This document shows positions 1 to 8,054 of a stretch of DNA of 26,089 nucleotides, in pieces. Origin of the DNA: DATBFX01 sp036558305 (GTDB lineage Bacteria; Chloroflexota; Chloroflexia; Thermomicrobiales; UBA6265); NCBI GenBank assembly GCA_036558305.1, contig DATBFX010000258.1, forward strand, positions 1-26,089. Direction: 5' to 3'. The position numbers and the translations under genes are program-made. Each line of letters starts with the position of its first letter. The stretch's first letter is position 1. The notes beneath the pieces were generated by a model, which saw only the letters and a list, made by a program, of their open reading frames with translations, had not been told where the DNA came from and ran no database searches.

Positions 1-2403
1 TTGCTCCTCGTCGGTCTGGCGGTAGGCGATGGCGGCGGCGTTGAGGAGCGCGTCGGCATCGCCGGGGGCGAGTGACAACGCCCGATTGACGGATTCGACC
101 GCGCCGGGGCAATCGCCGACCGCCAACTGGGTGGCGGAGAGTCGCACCAACCCCGTGCGGTCGTGGTCGATGCCTGCTTCCAGTGTTTGCAATTCGTCCT
201 GCGTGCGCTGGGTCCAGAAACGCTCTTCTTCCTGGTCGCCGGTCGCCAGGTAGGCCGCCGCCAGCGCGCCGTAGATGCGGGTGTAGACCTCGTTGACGTC
301 GCTCGGACTGTCGAGACCCGACGACTGCGCCAGGAGTTGGTCCCGGTGGGCGATGGCCTTCAGCAACCAGTCGATCGCGGTCGGCCAATCGCCGGATTCT
401 TGCGACAGGTTGCCGAGGGCGAGGTAGGTGGTGACTAGGAGGAGTTCGTCCTGGGGGCCGAGCGGTTCGGTGGTTGCTTGTTGTTCGAAAGCCGCCGCGG
501 CCGCGGCGTAGGTCGCCGCCGCGGCGGCGGACCGGTCGTCGAGGGCATAGGCGCTGGCGAGGTAGAAGTCGAGCAGACCGGCATCCGCGTCTTCGTTCGT
601 CGTCTGGCGGGCGCGTTCGAGATGCGCGATCGCCTGGTCGATCCGGCCGGCCTGGTAGTCGACGATCCCGGCCGCGGCTTCGGCGAGCGCCTCGAGCGAA
701 GTTCCGCGCACGATCGGGACGGCGATGCCCTCCTGGAGGCGCGTCGCCGCCACCGCCGGCACCGGCTGGGTTCCGGTCAAGACCGTCGGTGCCCGCGAGA
801 TGAAGGTGCGACCGAGGTGGGGATCGGTGAAGACGAGGTAGCCGGTGTAGTCGGTCTGACCGTCGTGCTCGCTGGACCCGTAGACGATCACTGCCTCGGC
901 GCCGATCCGCTGGCCGACCTGGCGGGCGCGATCGAGGTCACCGGCGTCGTATTGGACCGGGAGTTCGCGGACGACGACCCCTGGCGCACTCGTCGGGTCG
1001 GCCAGCGTGGCGGCCAACTGCTGCCGGAACGCGCCCGCCTGGTTGCCCCGCGTCACGGCGATGCCGAGGGCGCCGTGCGGAATCGGCAACTTCTCGCGCC
1101 AGAGGTATTGCTGATAGGCGTAGGAACCGAGCACCGTCAGTGTCGCGACGGCGAGAAAGGTCAGCGTCCGCAACCGCGACAACGGCCCCGCGAAGTGCGC
1201 CGCCAACCCCGTCGCCTCCTCGGGGTCGATCACCCGGTTGCGCCACCAGAGGAAGGCGACGAGCGCCGTCGCCGCCGCCAACAACCCGGACGCGACGAGG
1301 AGGAACGACTGCCGGTAATTGGACAACTCGATCATCAGCGCCGAGAAACTCTGGTAAAGGGAGACCGGCGAGAGGACGTCGAGTTGGAACGAATTCGACG
1401 ACGAGAACCCCAACCGGAACAGGACGAGACCGGCGAGAAAGACGACGACCGAGCTGACGACACCGGCCAGCGCGTCGTTGACCCAGGAGAACGTGTGCTC
1501 CATCACGCGCCGGCCGAGGATCGTGCTGATCTGCTGTGGCTCGACGACGGCCGCCGGCAGCGTCCTGGTGAGCAAGACCGGACCGGCCCAATCGGCCGGC
1601 GGCGCGGTGTGATCGGTCGCCAGGACCCGGCGGGCCGCGACCGTTGCCGCCTCGATCGTGTCGCCGAGCGCCAGCCGGGCGAGCAAGGCACGCAGAAAGA
1701 CCGCCCGGTTGTCTCCCTGAAGGCCGCGGGGAAGGACGAGGACGGCCCGCGCGCGATTGAACGCACCCAGTCCCTCCGCGAAACCGCCATCGACGATCGC
1801 CAGCGGGGTCTTCGCCGCGATCACGGTGGCGGGATCGAGCCCGTCGCGGAGGATGACGACGTGGGGGCGCCGGCGGGGAGGGGTGGCGGGTGTCCCGGCC
1901 GCGACATCCACGCGCGGGTCCGGCGCCAGCGCCTCGGACGAAGCCAGCACCGACTCGTCGATCGCGGGCGCCACCACCCGGACGCGCAGGTTGCCGTGTT
2001 CCGGCGGTGCCGGTTCGGCAGCGTCGTCGCCCGATCGCGTAAACGGCGTGCCGGTCGAGAGGGCGAGGAAGCGGTCGATTTCCGGGTCGAACAGCAGCTC
2101 CCACGGCAAGGCGGCGAGACGATCGTCGGCGACGTCGAGGGCGATCGTGACCGGGATCTCGCCGGCCCGGTGGCGGCTCTCTTCCAGCAGTTCGTCGACC
2201 GCGTGCGGGAAGGCAAACGCGAAGAGGTCGCTGCCGATCCGCCGGGCTTCGTCCCAATCGCGGACTGCCTCTTCCCGACTCGCGACATCTGGGACGGGGA
2301 GCGGAGCGGCGACGTCGACCGATCCGGCCGGACCGGTTGCACCGATGCGGACCGCGCCGTCGCCGTCGCGGCCGATCGAGAGGACGAAGCGCAGCGCGGT
2401 CAT
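1..2403 (-). CDS. Membrane protein with degenerate CHAT domain and TPR repeats (3' end outside window)
   Basis: An open frame of 801 codons runs from ATG at 2401-2403 to the window edge without a stop, so the C-terminus is missing. Residues about 1-290 resemble a CHAT (caspase-like) domain: the family motif PWELLFDP is at 100-107, and the tail has the typical form (AVLVLPRGLQGDN, then LALGDTIEAATVAARR). No Cys is seen in this domain, and the segment where the catalytic His-Gly usually lies reads HVVILRDGL, so protease activity is doubtful. Three membrane helices follow at about 311-329, 366-387 and 412-430. A region at 440-540 resembles FlgO/TolB-type alpha/beta domains (RQVGQRIGAEAVIVYG). 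TPR-like helical repeats run from about 566 to the edge. Known CHAT-TPR proteins act in signalling, defence or proteolysis. The role here is unknown; a membrane-bound sensor or scaffold is inference. Confidence 0.8.
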   Translation of the reverse strand, partial: MTALRFVLSIGRDGDGAVRIGATGPAGSVDVAAPLPVPDVASREEAVRDWDEARRIGSDLFAFAFPHAVDELLEESRHRAGEIPVTIALDVADDRLAALPWELLFDPEIDRFLALSTGTPFTRSGDDAAEPAPPEHGNLRVRVVAPAIDESVLASSEALAPDPRVDVAAGTPATPPRRRPHVVILRDGLDPATVIAAKTPLAIVDGGFAEGLGAFNRARAVLVLPRGLQGDNRAVFLRALLARLALGDTIEAATVAARRVLATDHTAPPADWAGPVLLTRTLPAAVVEPQQISTILGRRVMEHTFSWVNDALAGVVSSVVVFLAGLVLFRLGFSSSNSFQLDVLSPVSLYQSFSALMIELSNYRQSFLLVASGLLAAATALVAFLWWRNRVIDPEEATGLAAHFAGPLSRLRTLTFLAVATLTVLGSYAYQQYLWREKLPIPHGALGIAVTRGNQAGAFRQQLAATLADPTSAPGVVVRELPVQYDAGDLDRARQVGQRIGAEAVIVYGSSEHDGQTDYTGYLVFTDPHLGRTFISRAPTVLTGTQPVPAVAATRLQEGIAVPIVRGTSLEALAEAAAGIVDYQAGRIDQAIAHLERARQTTNEDADAGLLDFYLASAYALDDRSAAAAATYAAAAAAFEQQATTEPLGPQDELLLVTTYLALGNLSQESGDWPTAIDWLLKAIAHRDQLLAQSSGLDSPSDVNEVYTRIYGALAAAYLATGDQEEERFWTQRTQDELQTLEAGIDHDRTGLVRLSATQLAVGDCPGAVESVNRALSLAPGDADALLNAAAIAYRQTDEEQ

Positions 2404-2418
2404 CGGCGTCGGTTCCAA

Positions 2419-2553
2419 CCCGTCATTCCGAGCTTGTCGAGGAATCTCTTTCCGCCAGAGGAGACCTGCCAACGAGGAGACGCCTCCGCTGCGCTCCGGG
2501 AGATTTCCTTCGACGAACTCAGGACAGGCTCTCGGCAGGCTCGGAATGACGGG
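2419..2553. repeat. Palindromic intergenic repeat, 15-bp perfect terminal inverted arms
   Basis: The left arm CCCGTCATTCCGAGC (2419-2433) is the exact reverse complement of 2539-2553. Inside is a second, weaker inverted pair (GAGGAATCTC against GAGATTTCCT). The element lies between the SDR stop (2591) and the start of the CHAT-TPR gene (2403), both minus strand, so it would be transcribed in that gene's leader. It matches the widely dispersed GTCATTCCGAG...CTCGGAATGAC class of bacterial intergenic repeats. No transposase is present, so it is MITE-like at most. Confidence 0.8.
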
Positions 2554-2590
2554 GACGGCGACTGATCGTGGAGAGACGATTCTGTTGGGA

Positions 2591-3472
2591 TCAATCGGCC
2601 GTCCGGCCTCCGTCGACGTAGAGCGTCTGGCCGGTGACGAAACGGGCGGCATCCGAACACAGGAACACCGCCGCCCCTACCAGATCCTCCGGCGTCCCCA
2701 GGCGACCCATCGGAATCCCGGCGACCAGGCGTTCGCGCGTCGCGGGGTCGTCGGTGAAACCGCGCGTCAGATTCGTCTCCGTGTAGGTCGGGCCGATCGC
2801 GTTGATCGTGACACCGCGCGGCGCCCATTCGGTCGCCAGCGACTTCGTCATGATCGCCAATCCGCCCTTCGACGCGGCGTACGGTGCATGATACGGGTGT
2901 CCCAGCAAACTCGAAACCGATCCGATACTGACGATCCGCCCATACCCACGCGCGAGCATCCCCCGCGCCACCGCCTGCGTCACGAAAAAGACGCCGGTCA
3001 AATTGGTGTCAATGATACGGTGCCAATCCTCCGGTGTGTATTCGGTCGCCGGTTTGCGGATGTTGATGCCGGCGGCGTTGACCAGCACGTCGATACGACC
3101 GCAACGCTCCTCGATCGCCGCGACGGCCTCCCGCACCATCGCGTGGTCGGTCACGTCGAGCCCGACGGCCAGCGCCTCGATGCCGGGACGATCGCAAAGC
3201 CGCGCCAGCCGCGTCGCCGCGTCCAGGTCGAAGTCGGCGACGGCCAAGCGGGCGCCGAAGTCGGCGAGCGCCGCCGCGATGGTGGTGCCGAGTCCGCCGC
3301 TGCCGACGACGAGCGCGACCCGGCCGGTCAAATCGAAGATGCGGACGAAACTGCCGGGCGCAAAACCGGCGGGCTCGACCAGGCGAGACATCGCGTCGAC
3401 CGGTTCGTTTGCGGTAGGAGGGGTGTCCGGACGGACGAGGCGCAGGTGAGGTCGGGAGGGGTCGTCACTCAT
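2591..3472 (-). CDS. SDR family NAD(P)-dependent oxidoreductase
   Basis: A 293-residue classical short-chain dehydrogenase/reductase. The core (from about residue 46) begins FDLTGRVALVVGSGGLG, a variant of the TGxxxGIG cofactor loop. It is followed by VNAAGI (NNAG position), the catalytic Ser in SIGSVSS, the YAASK Tyr-x3-Lys pair, and the usual C-terminus FVTGQTLYVDGG. It resembles gluconate 5-dehydrogenase or 3-oxoacyl reductase-like SDRs, but the substrate cannot be read from sequence. The first 45 residues are a Pro-rich extension, and an internal Met (about residue 28) is an alternative start. It lies upstream of the CHAT-TPR gene on the same strand, separated by a palindromic repeat. Confidence 0.92.
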   Translation of the reverse strand: MSDDPSRPHLRLVRPDTPPTANEPVDAMSRLVEPAGFAPGSFVRIFDLTGRVALVVGSGGLGTTIAAALADFGARLAVADFDLDAATRLARLCDRPGIEALAVGLDVTDHAMVREAVAAIEERCGRIDVLVNAAGINIRKPATEYTPEDWHRIIDTNLTGVFFVTQAVARGMLARGYGRIVSIGSVSSLLGHPYHAPYAASKGGLAIMTKSLATEWAPRGVTINAIGPTYTETNLTRGFTDDPATRERLVAGIPMGRLGTPEDLVGAAVFLCSDAARFVTGQTLYVDGGRTAD

Positions 3473-3520
3473 CTGCCGGTGCCCCTGGTGAGCACGGAAT
3501 CGGTCTGCCGCACCGCCACC

Positions 3521-3802
3521 TCAAAAGACGACCCACCCGGCGAGCAGCGTCAAGGCGAGGAGGAAAAAGATGATGCTGGCGACGCCGAAGCTGAAAATCA
3601 GGTAAAGGAGCACGCCGAGAACGAGCAGGACGGCGAGGGCGATCAGGTAGTTGCGCTGCGCCGGCGAGAACATCCCGGCCGGTTGGACCGCATAGCTCGG
3701 CGCATAGGTCGGTGAGGACGGCGGCCGCACATCGCTGCCGGCGATGACCTGCCGGGCCTGCCGCGAGCGTTGGAGGCGGTCGTCATCGGGTGCGTTCTTC
3801 AC
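3521..3802 (-). CDS. Small two-helix membrane protein
   Basis: A 93-residue protein with a charged, Arg/Asp-rich N-terminal half (about residues 1-44) and two hydrophobic helices, roughly 46-68 and 71-92, ending almost at the C-terminus (GWVVF). The N-terminus is probably cytosolic with a short hairpin in the membrane. No family is recognised. It lies upstream of the SDR gene on the same strand, separated by about 50 bp, and may be co-transcribed. Confidence 0.75.
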   Translation of the reverse strand: MKNAPDDDRLQRSRQARQVIAGSDVRPPSSPTYAPSYAVQPAGMFSPAQRNYLIALAVLLVLGVLLYLIFSFGVASIIFFLLALTLLAGWVVF

Positions 3803-3815
3803 GGCAGACCCCTTA

Positions 3816-3936
3816 CGGATGAGGCGCGAGCTTCGAGCTTAGGATGTCTCCACGAGCGCGTTACCCCCGATGACGAGGAGCCGGCGTGACAGCCCACGAA
3901 CTCGAAGCTCGAAGCTCGAAGCTCGCGCCTCATCCG
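3816..3936. repeat. Palindromic repeat with 25-bp perfect arms containing AAGCTCG heptamers
   Basis: The 25-base arm at 3816-3840 (starts CGGATGAGGCG, ends TTCGAGCTT) is the exact reverse complement of 3912-3936. The right arm side carries three tandem AAGCTCG-type heptamers (about 3904-3925). The loop of about 70 bp has no gene. The stop codon of the minus-strand gene ending at 3930 (TGA, read from 3930-3932) lies inside the right arm. The element separates two small membrane-protein genes and could act as a strong hairpin in their transcript. Confidence 0.85.
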
Positions 3937-4136
3937 GCGTCCTCGGTAGTTTTGACGGGCGCCAGACCGGCGAAGCCGTGCCAGATCGCGACCGTGACGA
4001 TCTTGACCAGACCGGCGACGACGAGCATCAAGCCCGTCAGCGTCAGTGCTGGGCCAAGGTCGAAGACGCTGGCCGCAACGGCGAGCGCGAGCCCGGCGAC
4101 GGTGATGGCGATCGAGACGAGGCGAAGGTAACGCAC
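3930..4136 (-). CDS. Small two-helix membrane protein
   Basis: A 68-residue hydrophobic protein starting MRYLRLVSIAITVAG with two predicted membrane helices (about 5-24 and 29-51), a short linker and a polar tail. Upstream, on the minus strand, a GAGGAGTTCC sequence gives a plausible ribosome-binding site (CGAGGAG about 6 bases before the ATG). Its last codons and TGA are contributed by the flanking palindromic repeat, so the original C-terminus may have been replaced. No family is recognised. Confidence 0.65.
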   Translation of the reverse strand: MRYLRLVSIAITVAGLALAVAASVFDLGPALTLTGLMLVVAGLVKIVTVAIWHGFAGLAPVKTTEDAG

Positions 4137-4451
4137 GGGAACTCCTCGGGAGGCGATGACGTCGGGGCGACGAGATGCGCCAATCGACCCAGGCCGATCC
4201 TTGCGTCATCGTAGCGCCGCCGGGCGTTCGGTGCAAAGGCGCGAATGGCCCGGTCGGTGGGAGCACTCCGCACCGGCGACTTCGTCGTTGGCTGCATCCT
4301 CGTCGGAGAGGATGTAGCCTTTGCCGGGACGCCCTGACGCCGGTGGCGAGCGGCATCGTCTGGCCCGACCGGTCGTCGTGTGCCTAACGAACACCGGGTC
4401 CGGTCTCCGCCTCGGGACCGACGGCGGCGGCCGGTCGCGGCGGGAGCGACG
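4137..4451. other. Divergent intergenic region with a 12-bp stem-loop
   Basis: This 315-bp region lies between a minus-strand small membrane gene and the plus-strand TPR-LuxR gene. It holds no convincing ORF. Its one clear structure is a stem-loop at 4290-4319: GGCTGCATCCTC pairs with GAGGATGTAGCC (one G-U pair) around the loop GTCGGA, followed on the plus strand by TTT. That form is terminator-like, but no plus-strand gene ends upstream, so it could equally be a leader or regulatory hairpin. No good -35/-10 pair was found. Confidence 0.45.
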
Positions 4452-6086
4452 GTGACCAGGGTCGATGCGCTCGATCGGGGGAGAGCGGCCCTCGCACGGC
4501 GGGCCTGGGGAGACGCGTACGCCGAGCTCTCGGCCGCCGATCGGGAGGGGCCGCTCGCACCCGAGGATCTCGAGCGGCTGGCAACGGCGGCGCACCTGAC
4601 CGGCCGCGACGCCGACAGCGCCGATCTCTGGGCGCGTGCGCATCGGGCGTTTCTCGACCGGGGCGATCCTGAGCGCGCCGCCCGCTGTGCGTTCTGGCTG
4701 GCGTTCTGGTTGATGCTGGAGGGCGAGCGAGCCCGCAGCGGCGGTTGGGTCGCCCGCGCCCGGCGGCTGCTCGACGAAGCCGGGCACGACTGCGTCGAGC
4801 ACGGGTACCTCCTGGTGCCGATCGCGCTGCAGCGCCTCGCCGAGGGCGATGCCGCGACGGCGTACTCCTCATTCAGCGGCGCCGCCGCGATCGCCGAGCG
4901 CTACCACGACGCGGATCTCGCCGCGTTCGGGCGGCTCGGCCAGGGCCAGGCGCTGATCGCGCGCGGCGAGACCGCCCAGGGCGTGGCGTTGCTCGACGAA
5001 GTCATGGTCGCGGTTACCGCCGGCGAGGTGTCGCCGGTCGCGTCCGGCATCGTCTACTGCGCCGTGATCCTGGAATGCCAGGCGATCTTCGATCTGCGGC
5101 GGGCGCAGGAGTGGACGGCGGCGCTGAGCCACTGGTGCGCCGCGCAACCGGACCTGGTGCCCTACCGCGGCCAGTGCCTGGTGCACCGCGCCGAGATCAT
5201 GCAACTCCACGGCGCTTGGCCGGACGCGCTCGAAGAAGTGCGGCGGGTCTGCGATCGCCTCCCCCAATCGTCCGGCCAGCCGTGGGTCGGCGCCGCCTTC
5301 TACCAGCAGGGAGAACTCCACCGGCTGCGCGGCGAGTCCGCGAAGGCCGAGGAGGCGTACCGCCAGGCCAGCCGGTGGGGGCGCGTGCCGGAGCCCGGTC
5401 TGGCGCTGCTGCGCTTGGCCCAGGGTCAGGGCGAGATCGCGGCCGCGGCGATCCGCCGCGCGGTCGACGAGGCACGGGACCACTTGACGCGGTCCAGGTT
5501 ACTTCCCGCCCACGTCGAAATCATGCTCGCCGCGGGCGACGTCCAGGCGGCACGGGTCGCGGCCGACGAGTTGACCGCGATGGCCGCGGCCCTGGCGGCA
5601 CCGCTCCTCCACGCGACGTCCGCCCACGCCACGGGTGCGGTCCTCATCGCCGAAGGCGACGCCCGCGCCGGCCTGTTCCCGCTCCGACGGGCCTGGTCCG
5701 CCTGGCAGGATCTCGACGCGCCCTACGAAGCCGCGCGCGTCCGCGTCTTGATCGGGCTCGCCTGCCGGGCGTTGGGTGACGAGGACTCGGCACAGATGGA
5801 ACTGGACGCGGCGCGCTGGGTGTTCCGGCAACTCGGCGCCGCGCCCGATCTTGCCCGAGTCGAGGCGCTGACCCGAAAGGCGCTCGCGCCGGCGGGTGGG
5901 CTGACGGCACGCGAGGTCGAGGTGCTCCGCCTCGTCGCGGCCGGCAAGACCAACCGGGCGATCGCCGCCGACCTGTTCCTCAGCGAGAAGACCGTGGCCC
6001 GCCACCTCAGCAACATCTTCGCCAAGCTGGGTGTGTCGTCGCGCGCGGCGGCCACCGCCTACGCCTTCGCTCACGACCTCGTGTAG
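4452..6086 (+). CDS. TPR-containing LuxR-family transcriptional regulator
   Basis: A 544-residue protein from GTG 4452, chosen because GGGAG lies about 6 bases upstream; an in-frame GTG at 4380 would add 24 low-complexity Arg/Pro residues. Residues 1 to about 470 are Ala-rich helical repeats of TPR type (for example RRAWGDAYAELSAADREG and GAAFYQQGELHRLRGESAKA). Residues about 483-540 are a GerE/LuxR winged-type HTH: LTAREVEVLRLVAAGKTN, then ADLFLSEKTVARHLSNIFAKLG. No N-terminal AAA/STAND P-loop or receiver domain is seen, which separates it from MalT-type and two-component regulators. It probably senses something through the TPR array and controls nearby genes; the DUF1326/DUF2182 cluster downstream is a reasonable but unproven target. 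Confidence 0.92.
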   Translation: MTRVDALDRGRAALARRAWGDAYAELSAADREGPLAPEDLERLATAAHLTGRDADSADLWARAHRAFLDRGDPERAARCAFWLAFWLMLEGERARSGGWVARARRLLDEAGHDCVEHGYLLVPIALQRLAEGDAATAYSSFSGAAAIAERYHDADLAAFGRLGQGQALIARGETAQGVALLDEVMVAVTAGEVSPVASGIVYCAVILECQAIFDLRRAQEWTAALSHWCAAQPDLVPYRGQCLVHRAEIMQLHGAWPDALEEVRRVCDRLPQSSGQPWVGAAFYQQGELHRLRGESAKAEEAYRQASRWGRVPEPGLALLRLAQGQGEIAAAAIRRAVDEARDHLTRSRLLPAHVEIMLAAGDVQAARVAADELTAMAAALAAPLLHATSAHATGAVLIAEGDARAGLFPLRRAWSAWQDLDAPYEAARVRVLIGLACRALGDEDSAQMELDAARWVFRQLGAAPDLARVEALTRKALAPAGGLTAREVEVLRLVAAGKTNRAIAADLFLSEKTVARHLSNIFAKLGVSSRAAATAYAFAHDLV

Positions 6087-6102
6087 GGCGCCTGCCCTAC
6101 AC
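6081..6102 (+). terminator. Hairpin over the LuxR-family stop codon
   Basis: GTGTAGGGC (6081-6089) pairs perfectly with GCCCTACAC (6094-6102) around the loop GCCT, a 9-bp stem. The stop codon TAG (6084-6086) lies within the 5' arm. The sequence after it (AGAAATACC) is not a T-run, so this is a terminator-like or 3'-end stabilising hairpin and not a canonical intrinsic terminator. Confidence 0.5.
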
Positions 6103-6224
6103 AGAAATACCCATTCCGGATCGAACACGTCGTTTGGGTAGGTTGCCCGATGCGGCCCTCCGTCGCGCCCGCTATCGTCGTTCCCGTCAATCCCGGATAA
6201 CCGACGACGCAGGGAGGTTCGGCA

Positions 6225-6410
6225 ATGGCGCGCTCCTCATGGCCGTGGCGACGATTCGCCACCGTCCTCGTCGTGTTGACGCTCGCCTTCGGCACGACCG
6301 CGTTTCGGCCGGCGACGACGAAGGCAGGTTTTGGCAGTTCCCCCGGCCCTCCCATGACCGCGCACGCGTGCGACAGCGGCAAGCACTTCCCGTACCCCAG
6401 GACGACATGA
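6225..6410 (+). CDS. Possible small secreted peptide
   Basis: A 61-codon ORF with a good ribosome-binding site (GGGAGG about 7 bases before ATG). The N-terminus looks like a signal peptide: MARSSWPWRR, then a hydrophobic core FATVLVVLTLAFG, then a polar stretch with a possible cleavage at TKA-GF. The short remaining mature part contains HACDSGKHF, with a Cys and two His. It lies 60 bp upstream of the DUF1326 gene and is probably the first gene of that cluster. No family is recognised. It may be a genuine small metal-associated peptide or the remnant of a longer secreted gene. Confidence 0.45.
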   Translation: MARSSWPWRRFATVLVVLTLAFGTTAFRPATTKAGFGSSPGPPMTAHACDSGKHFPYPRTT

Positions 6411-6469
6411 GGCGGCTTCGCCGCGCCGCCATTGGGTTTGACGGCGACACGAAAGGGGGTGGAAGGACC

Positions 6470-7114
6470 ATGGACACGATTCCGCGGTGGCATCTTCGAG
6501 GGGACTGGTTCGACGTGTGCAAGTGCGACATCCCATGTCCTTGCGAGTTCGCCCAGGCCCCAACCGGCAACGAGTGCAACGGCGTGATGGTCTGGCACGT
6601 CCGCGAAGGGCAGTACGGGGAGGTTCCCCTTGCCGGTCTCAGTCTCTTGGCCCTCTGTTCGTTTCGGGGCAACGCCTGGGCGGGCGAGACCAAAGCGACG
6701 TTGGGTCTGTACATCGACGAGCGCGCCGACGACCGGCAGCGCGAAGCGCTCCAACTGATCTTCGGTGGTCACGCCGGCGGCTGGCCCGAACTCTTCGCGG
6801 CCCTGGTCGGCGACATGCGCGGGGTCGAGTTCGCACCGATCGCCTTCGAGATCGCCGACGACCTCGGCTTCTGGCGGGCCGAGGTGCCCGGCAAGGTCGT
6901 GGCCCGCGCCGAGGCCCTGACCGGACCGACGACGCCGCCGGGTCAACGGGTGCAGCTCCTCAACCCGCCCGGTTCGGAGGTCGGCCCGGGCGGGATCGCG
7001 ACGTGGGGGAAGGCGACCGCGAACCGGGTGGAAGGTTTCGGCTTCCGGTGGGAGTGGGACGGCAAGTCCAGCAAGCACATCCCGTTCAGTTGGAGCGGAC
7101 CAGGGCAACCGTAG
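6470..7114 (+). CDS. DUF1326 domain protein
   Basis: A 214-residue soluble protein from ATG 6470, preceded by GAAAGGGGGTGGAAGG. The start opens MDTIPRWHLRGDWFDVCKCD, typical of DUF1326, and holds a dense Cys motif VCKCDIPCPC (residues 16-25; CxCxxxCxC) plus C36. The C-terminal part contains the family's FRWEWDGKSSKHIPFSWSG. DUF1326 proteins have no settled function; the Cys cluster suggests metal or redox chemistry (inference). There is no signal peptide, so it is probably cytosolic. It is followed after 17 bp by a DUF2182 membrane protein, a recurrent pairing in bacteria. An upstream in-frame extension to 6134 is unlikely because it would overlap the small peptide ORF and lacks the family sequence. 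Confidence 0.88.
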   Translation: MDTIPRWHLRGDWFDVCKCDIPCPCEFAQAPTGNECNGVMVWHVREGQYGEVPLAGLSLLALCSFRGNAWAGETKATLGLYIDERADDRQREALQLIFGGHAGGWPELFAALVGDMRGVEFAPIAFEIADDLGFWRAEVPGKVVARAEALTGPTTPPGQRVQLLNPPGSEVGPGGIATWGKATANRVEGFGFRWEWDGKSSKHIPFSWSGPGQP

Positions 7115-7131
7115 AGACGAAAGGGGTGGCC

Positions 7132-8031
7132 ATGAACGAACCGCTCTGGCAAACACCATCGTCGGCATTGCCGTCCGCGCTGGTCCGCCCACGGACACCG
7201 TTCGACCGAGGGCGCCTGGCGCTGTTGCTCACGTTGAGCCTCCTGACCATCGGTACCTGGGCGCTGACCGTCTACCAGGCGCGTCACCTGGACATGCCCA
7301 TGGGCATCGCCGCGCGTGCCGCGGCGGTCGGCGACACCATGGATGGGATGAGCGGGATGGCGATGGCCGGCGCCACGGGGACCGGCTGGTCCGCGAGCGG
7401 GGCCCTCACCTTCGTCGGTGTCTGGACCGTGATGATGGCGGCGATGATGCTCCCGGCCGCGATCCCGATGCTGCTCCTATTCGGCACCGTTCACGCCGGT
7501 CGGCGGGCGGGGAGCGGCGTCTTTGTTCCGACCTGGGTCTTTGCCGCCGGGTACCTGCTGGTCTGGGGCGCGGTCGGCGTTGCGACGTACGTGGTCGTCC
7601 AATTTGGCAGCAACCTGGCGACCCGAGTCGATGCCGGCAATCGCGCGACCTGGGCCCCGCTCGCGCTCGGCGCCACGCTCGGGCTGGCGGGGCTCTACCA
7701 GCTCACACCGCCCAAGCGGACCTGCCTCGATCGCTGTCGCAGCCCGTTCGGCTTCGTGCTTATGCACTGGCGAGAGGGTCGCGCCGGGGCGCTGCGGATG
7801 GGCATCGACCACGGCGCCTCCTGCCTTGGCTGCTGCTGGGCGCTGTCCGCGGTGCTCGTCGCCGCCGGGATGATGAGCCTGGCCTGGATGGTCTTGCTGA
7901 CCCTGGCCGTCTTTGCCGAGAAGGTCATCCCGCACGGCCAGGGCACGGCCGCCGGCGTCGGCGTCGCCTTCATCGTGTTGGGGATCCTCGTCGCGGCCGG
8001 CGCCTCCGGGATGCCCTGGGACGCCTCGTAG
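7132..8031 (+). CDS. DUF2182 predicted metal-binding integral membrane protein
   Basis: A 299-residue polytopic membrane protein with about six helices (roughly 28-48, 91-118, 132-156, 173-191, 235-258, 273-291). Family hallmarks are visible: WTVMMAAMMLPAAIP (about 98-112), YQLTPPKRTCLDRCRSPFGF (189-208), and GIDHGASCLGCCWAL followed by AEK (224-263). The loop after helix 1 is Met-rich (MDGMSGMAM, residues 70-78), as in many copper proteins, and Cys 198, 202, 231, 234 and 235 could form a metal site. The family (COG5486) is annotated only as predicted metal-binding. It lies 17 bp after the DUF1326 gene and probably works with it. ATG 7132 follows AAAGGGGTGG. Confidence 0.9.
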   Translation: MNEPLWQTPSSALPSALVRPRTPFDRGRLALLLTLSLLTIGTWALTVYQARHLDMPMGIAARAAAVGDTMDGMSGMAMAGATGTGWSASGALTFVGVWTVMMAAMMLPAAIPMLLLFGTVHAGRRAGSGVFVPTWVFAAGYLLVWGAVGVATYVVVQFGSNLATRVDAGNRATWAPLALGATLGLAGLYQLTPPKRTCLDRCRSPFGFVLMHWREGRAGALRMGIDHGASCLGCCWALSAVLVAAGMMSLAWMVLLTLAVFAEKVIPHGQGTAAGVGVAFIVLGILVAAGASGMPWDAS

Positions 8032-8054
8032 CCCAATCGCCGGAGGACACGACC

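Noticed and set aside
478..3715. Very long plus-strand open frames opposite the CHAT-TPR and SDR genes
   Set aside because: They are Arg/Gly/Asp-rich shadow frames of high-GC coding DNA. The minus strand gives recognisable domains in the same interval.
4380..4451. N-terminal 24 residues of the TPR-LuxR gene from GTG 4380
   Set aside because: The segment is Arg/Pro-rich with no ribosome-binding site, and GTG 4452 has GGGAG at good spacing.
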